Positions 60,965 to 64,000 of a stretch of DNA of 64,000 nucleotides are shown piece after piece (position 1 is the first letter of the stretch; every line of letters begins with the position of its first letter). Both the position numbers and the translations under genes were made by a program. The DNA lies in contig JACDOX010000034.1 of the NCBI GenBank assembly GCA_014549065.1, forward strand, positions 5,093,065 to 5,157,064. The letters run 5' to 3'. The notes under the pieces are model-generated. The model saw only the letters and a program-made list of their open reading frames with translations. It had not been told where the DNA came from and did not search any database. The DNA comes from Cardinalis cardinalis. Lineage: Eukaryota; Chordata; Aves; Passeriformes; Cardinalidae.

Positions 60965-63900
60965 CTGCAATGTTAAACATAAAGGATGTCTTCTTAATAC
61001 AGAGTATTTGCAGAAAGTGGAGTCACTGTAACTCTGCCAATGTGCAAGACTGAAAAATGCATGTCTGAAACATTCTGGTAGAGCAGAAGGCAAGTAATTA
61101 TGTTTTCTTTACACAAAGCATACAAAACACACGTACACTAGTCGACCAAAGAATATTTTTATGAATAACTAAGGGAATTTTAATGGAAGATGCAGTAATT
61201 TTCTCTCCAATATGCAGAAGGTTTTCTGGTGCTTTACTTCCATTTCTTGTATCTTGCCTANAACCAGAATAGAAAACAAAACCTTTCAGGAACATATTTT
61301 GGCAGAACAAAGAAGACAAACACGTGAATACTGACAGCACTGACTAAAAAAGNCTCTGTGTTTATGGAATCGGAAACTTNGATAGCTGAATCTTTTCAGC
61401 TATCCCTTTGGATTACAGACCTAGGTACACTGAGCAGAAGACAGTGAAGCAGAGAACTCTAAAAAGATACGTGGGTACTTAAAAGAAATACCCTAGATTG
61501 GGTTCCTTCACTCTTCCAGTTTTTAAACTAATTTGAGATGTCCTGCAGCTATTTTTATCTCTTTAACCTAAACCAGAGTTCTTAATGAAACACAGTTTTC
61601 CCCTCTGGCCTCTGTTTATTTAGTGTAAATCCAGTCCTGGGAACTCCTCCCTGAAACCCATTCCCAGCAGCAATCGACCAAAGCATCTGTAGTCATTTGG
61701 GACTGGAAACACACAAGCAGCAGAATACAAATGGCAGCCAAGCCATCATGCCACTCTTCAAGGAAAGGAAGCATAATTTCCCAATGTCCTTTTAGGTACA
61801 GGAAGAATAACCAATTAAATTGATTTTGCTGATGAAAATCAGAGAAACTAAAACCTGTCAACATATCAGAAATAAAGTACAATAAAACACATTACAATAT
61901 TCTATTATACTGACTACAGACAAAACCCTGGGTTTTCTGCACAAATGGCTTTTTTTCTCCTCCCTAGTACAGTCTTTACCAACATTCATAATTTGGGCTT
62001 TGGCAGGTTTAGTGGTCTNGGCAAAGCTAACATACACCTAAGCCAAATGTGAATGAATACAGTTCTTGTGGTTCTTCCATAACAGTAATTGATAAGTTAC
62101 ATTGTCAGTTGAGCAAAAAAACTTCCCAAAAGGCTGTAATAAAAACCATATAGAATAAACCAATTGAAATACAAACACACTTTCTTTCTTCCCAAANCTA
62201 ACATTACAATTCAAAAGATCATAGAATCACCACAGAATCACTTAGCAGGGCAAAGTTTTAGGAGAAGCTGAGACTCTCTTTGCCACCCTTATGAAGTGAA
62301 GTCCAAGACAGCAATGGCAGCACTGGAATGCTCAGTGATACCATGATCAAAATGCACTACATTTAAAAACAAAAATAAGGCACAGAGGATGAGGAGGAAT
62401 GCTTTCATTGCATTCAACATCTTCCATCAGTTCCACTGGACCAGACTACAACACTACCTTACTCTCCAAGCGGATGCTTCCCAATAATATATAGATTTTT
62501 AGCCATCATTCAGCAATCTAACTGGGACTCAACACCTTTTACAAGGTAAAGTGCATGCACTTAGCAAAAGATAATTTCAATCCCAAGGATCACTAAAGCA
62601 GATTAACAGCAGTGCAAAGCTTAAATGACTTGCCTACTACCAAGCAAAATTTGCCTGGAAGTAGCAGCTGGAAGTTTTGACAGCTTACAGAGCATGTACC
62701 TGGCTTTTAGCAACACATACAGAAACCACAAATGATTGCTGGAGTCACTGGTATGGAAATGTGGATGCAATTTTTTTTTCACATCCCAAGCTAAGTTCTT
62801 CTCTGCCCTTTAGATACATTGCTCAATATGTCACAGTTCAATTAAGGGAGACAGATATATATTATTAAGTAGTTACTTCTGAAACCAGGAATCACTACTA
62901 GTCTTCTTGCTAGTCATTGCCAGTCAAACTAATCCCATGTGGAGCTGAATGGGCCCCCCCTTGATTCAATGCTACCATGATCATGCAGCCTCCATGCCAC
63001 ATCAGGAGAACTCACTCCTATATNTTGTCCTCTTGGCAGCATTAAAGTGACTGAAACACAACTCCTACCCGTCTCATTCAAAGATGCTGCAAAGCAAATT
63101 ATAAGATACTTATCTTGGAAAAAGAGAATCCTGCTTCAAACACCATGAAAGAACATACATACAGGAAGCATATGGAACAGATAGGATTCACCTGAGAAGT
63201 GCCTTTGCTGAGCTGAACCTCAATATTATACTCCCACAGATATACATGAAGTGGAAATGGACAGTAGGCATTACCAGGCTTTCATCTAGACAGGGTCTGT
63301 GCCTCTGAATAGATCTGCTAAGCCACAACAACAGAACACATGCAAGCTCATCCTTGGGATGAAAGTTTACTGGCGAGAGCCCTGTTCTGACGATTCATCT
63401 CCCAGCAAAATTAGGAGCTAGGCTTTGGTTTTGGGGAGGGAGAATTTGGCAGCAAAGGACNTAAGAAAATCCCAGCAGATGCATTTCAACAGCCACTATT
63501 ACAAATGCAGAANGCTTCACTCTGTAAAGACCTCCATCAATTTCTACCAGGTTGGGCCTAGCTTTTGGAATCTGAAAATTCTAGAGAAAGAAGAACTTTT
63601 GCCTTACATATTCACTTATTAATTTCCTTTCCTTGTCAATTAGTATCACTGCAACAACCTCACAGTTTCTTTCTTAAGGGTTATAAATCTGCATACAGGC
63701 CTCCTCCCCTCCACCCCCCCAAGTCTTCTGGGTCCCTTTTAAAGCAGCAATCCAATACTCCCACAACCATTTATGTGGAAATCTGACTGCTTTAGATAAT
63801 CTGAAATTTTCACTGTGTGGTCCTAATAGGGCATCTTTTTTCCAGCCAAGNTGACAATCCCTCTCCTACTCAGTTATTGTGCTAGGTTGAAATCAGGGAC

Positions 63901-64000
63901 ATTGGGAACAGGCAAACAATGTCAAAAAGACTGTAACAGTTTTTGTAAACAGCAACTTCAGACATCCATGTTGTGTCTAAAATTTGGATCTTACCCTTCC
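60965..64000 (-). other. ARHGAP42 intron, 5' of the first visible exon (partial)
   Basis: At least 3.0 kb of AT-rich sequence with no recognisable exon, including none matching the preceding BAR segment (KEFARLLIAVEEE). It holds short C and A runs and a possible CR1 tail relic near 62218. Open frames on both strands are short and without family resemblance. Confidence 0.7.
62218..62250 (-). mobile_element. possible CR1 tail relic
   Basis: ATCATAGAATCACCACAGAA resembles the complement of the CR1 octamer tail, but the following sequence does not clearly continue into CR1. It could be a very short insertion or chance. Confidence 0.35.

Overview
This is an ordinary vertebrate nuclear stretch, most likely from a bird. 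It is AT-rich and contains several CR1 (chicken repeat 1) LINE fragments, some ending in the typical bird CR1 3' tail of repeated ATTCTGTG-like octamers. Single N bases are scattered throughout. CR1 also occurs in crocodilians and turtles, so the bird call rests on CR1 plus the compact introns. The exact order or species cannot be read from the window.

One protein-coding gene fills nearly all of it: ARHGAP42 (GRAF3), a BAR-PH-RhoGAP-SH3 protein, on the minus strand. I recognise 19 consecutive internal coding exons from 60964 down to 5524. They total 2,144 coding bases, every GT/AG junction is present, every phase matches the next exon and there are no stops. Against the human protein as I remember it (874 residues) they cover about residues 105 to 819 with no insertion or deletion in any exon. 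The first ~104 residues (start of BAR) lie beyond base 64000, and the last ~55 residues (the SH3 domain) appear to lie before base 1.

Layout in transcription order (right to left): 60964-28825 BAR domain and start of PH, separated by long introns including one of 17.5 kb; 28954-23666 PH domain; 22806-22767 a 40-base exon carrying the tyrosine matching the reported Src site Tyr376; 21242-12117 RhoGAP domain; 10310-5524 Ser/Pro-rich linker leading to SH3. The introns hold CR1 insertions (clustered at 25.0-26.7 kb, where one is nested in another, and at 56.9-58.3 kb), short tandem and inverted repeats, and two motif clusters that could be intronic regulatory elements (an SRF-type CArG box at 55.70 kb and a CCAAT plus C/EBP-CRE cluster at 51.4 kb).

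I found no second protein-coding gene, no RNA gene, no CRISPR or prokaryotic-type system and no undescribed multi-gene system. The points most worth checking are the near-perfect inverted repeat just upstream of one splice acceptor, the nested CR1 cluster, the regulated 40-base exon and the CArG element.
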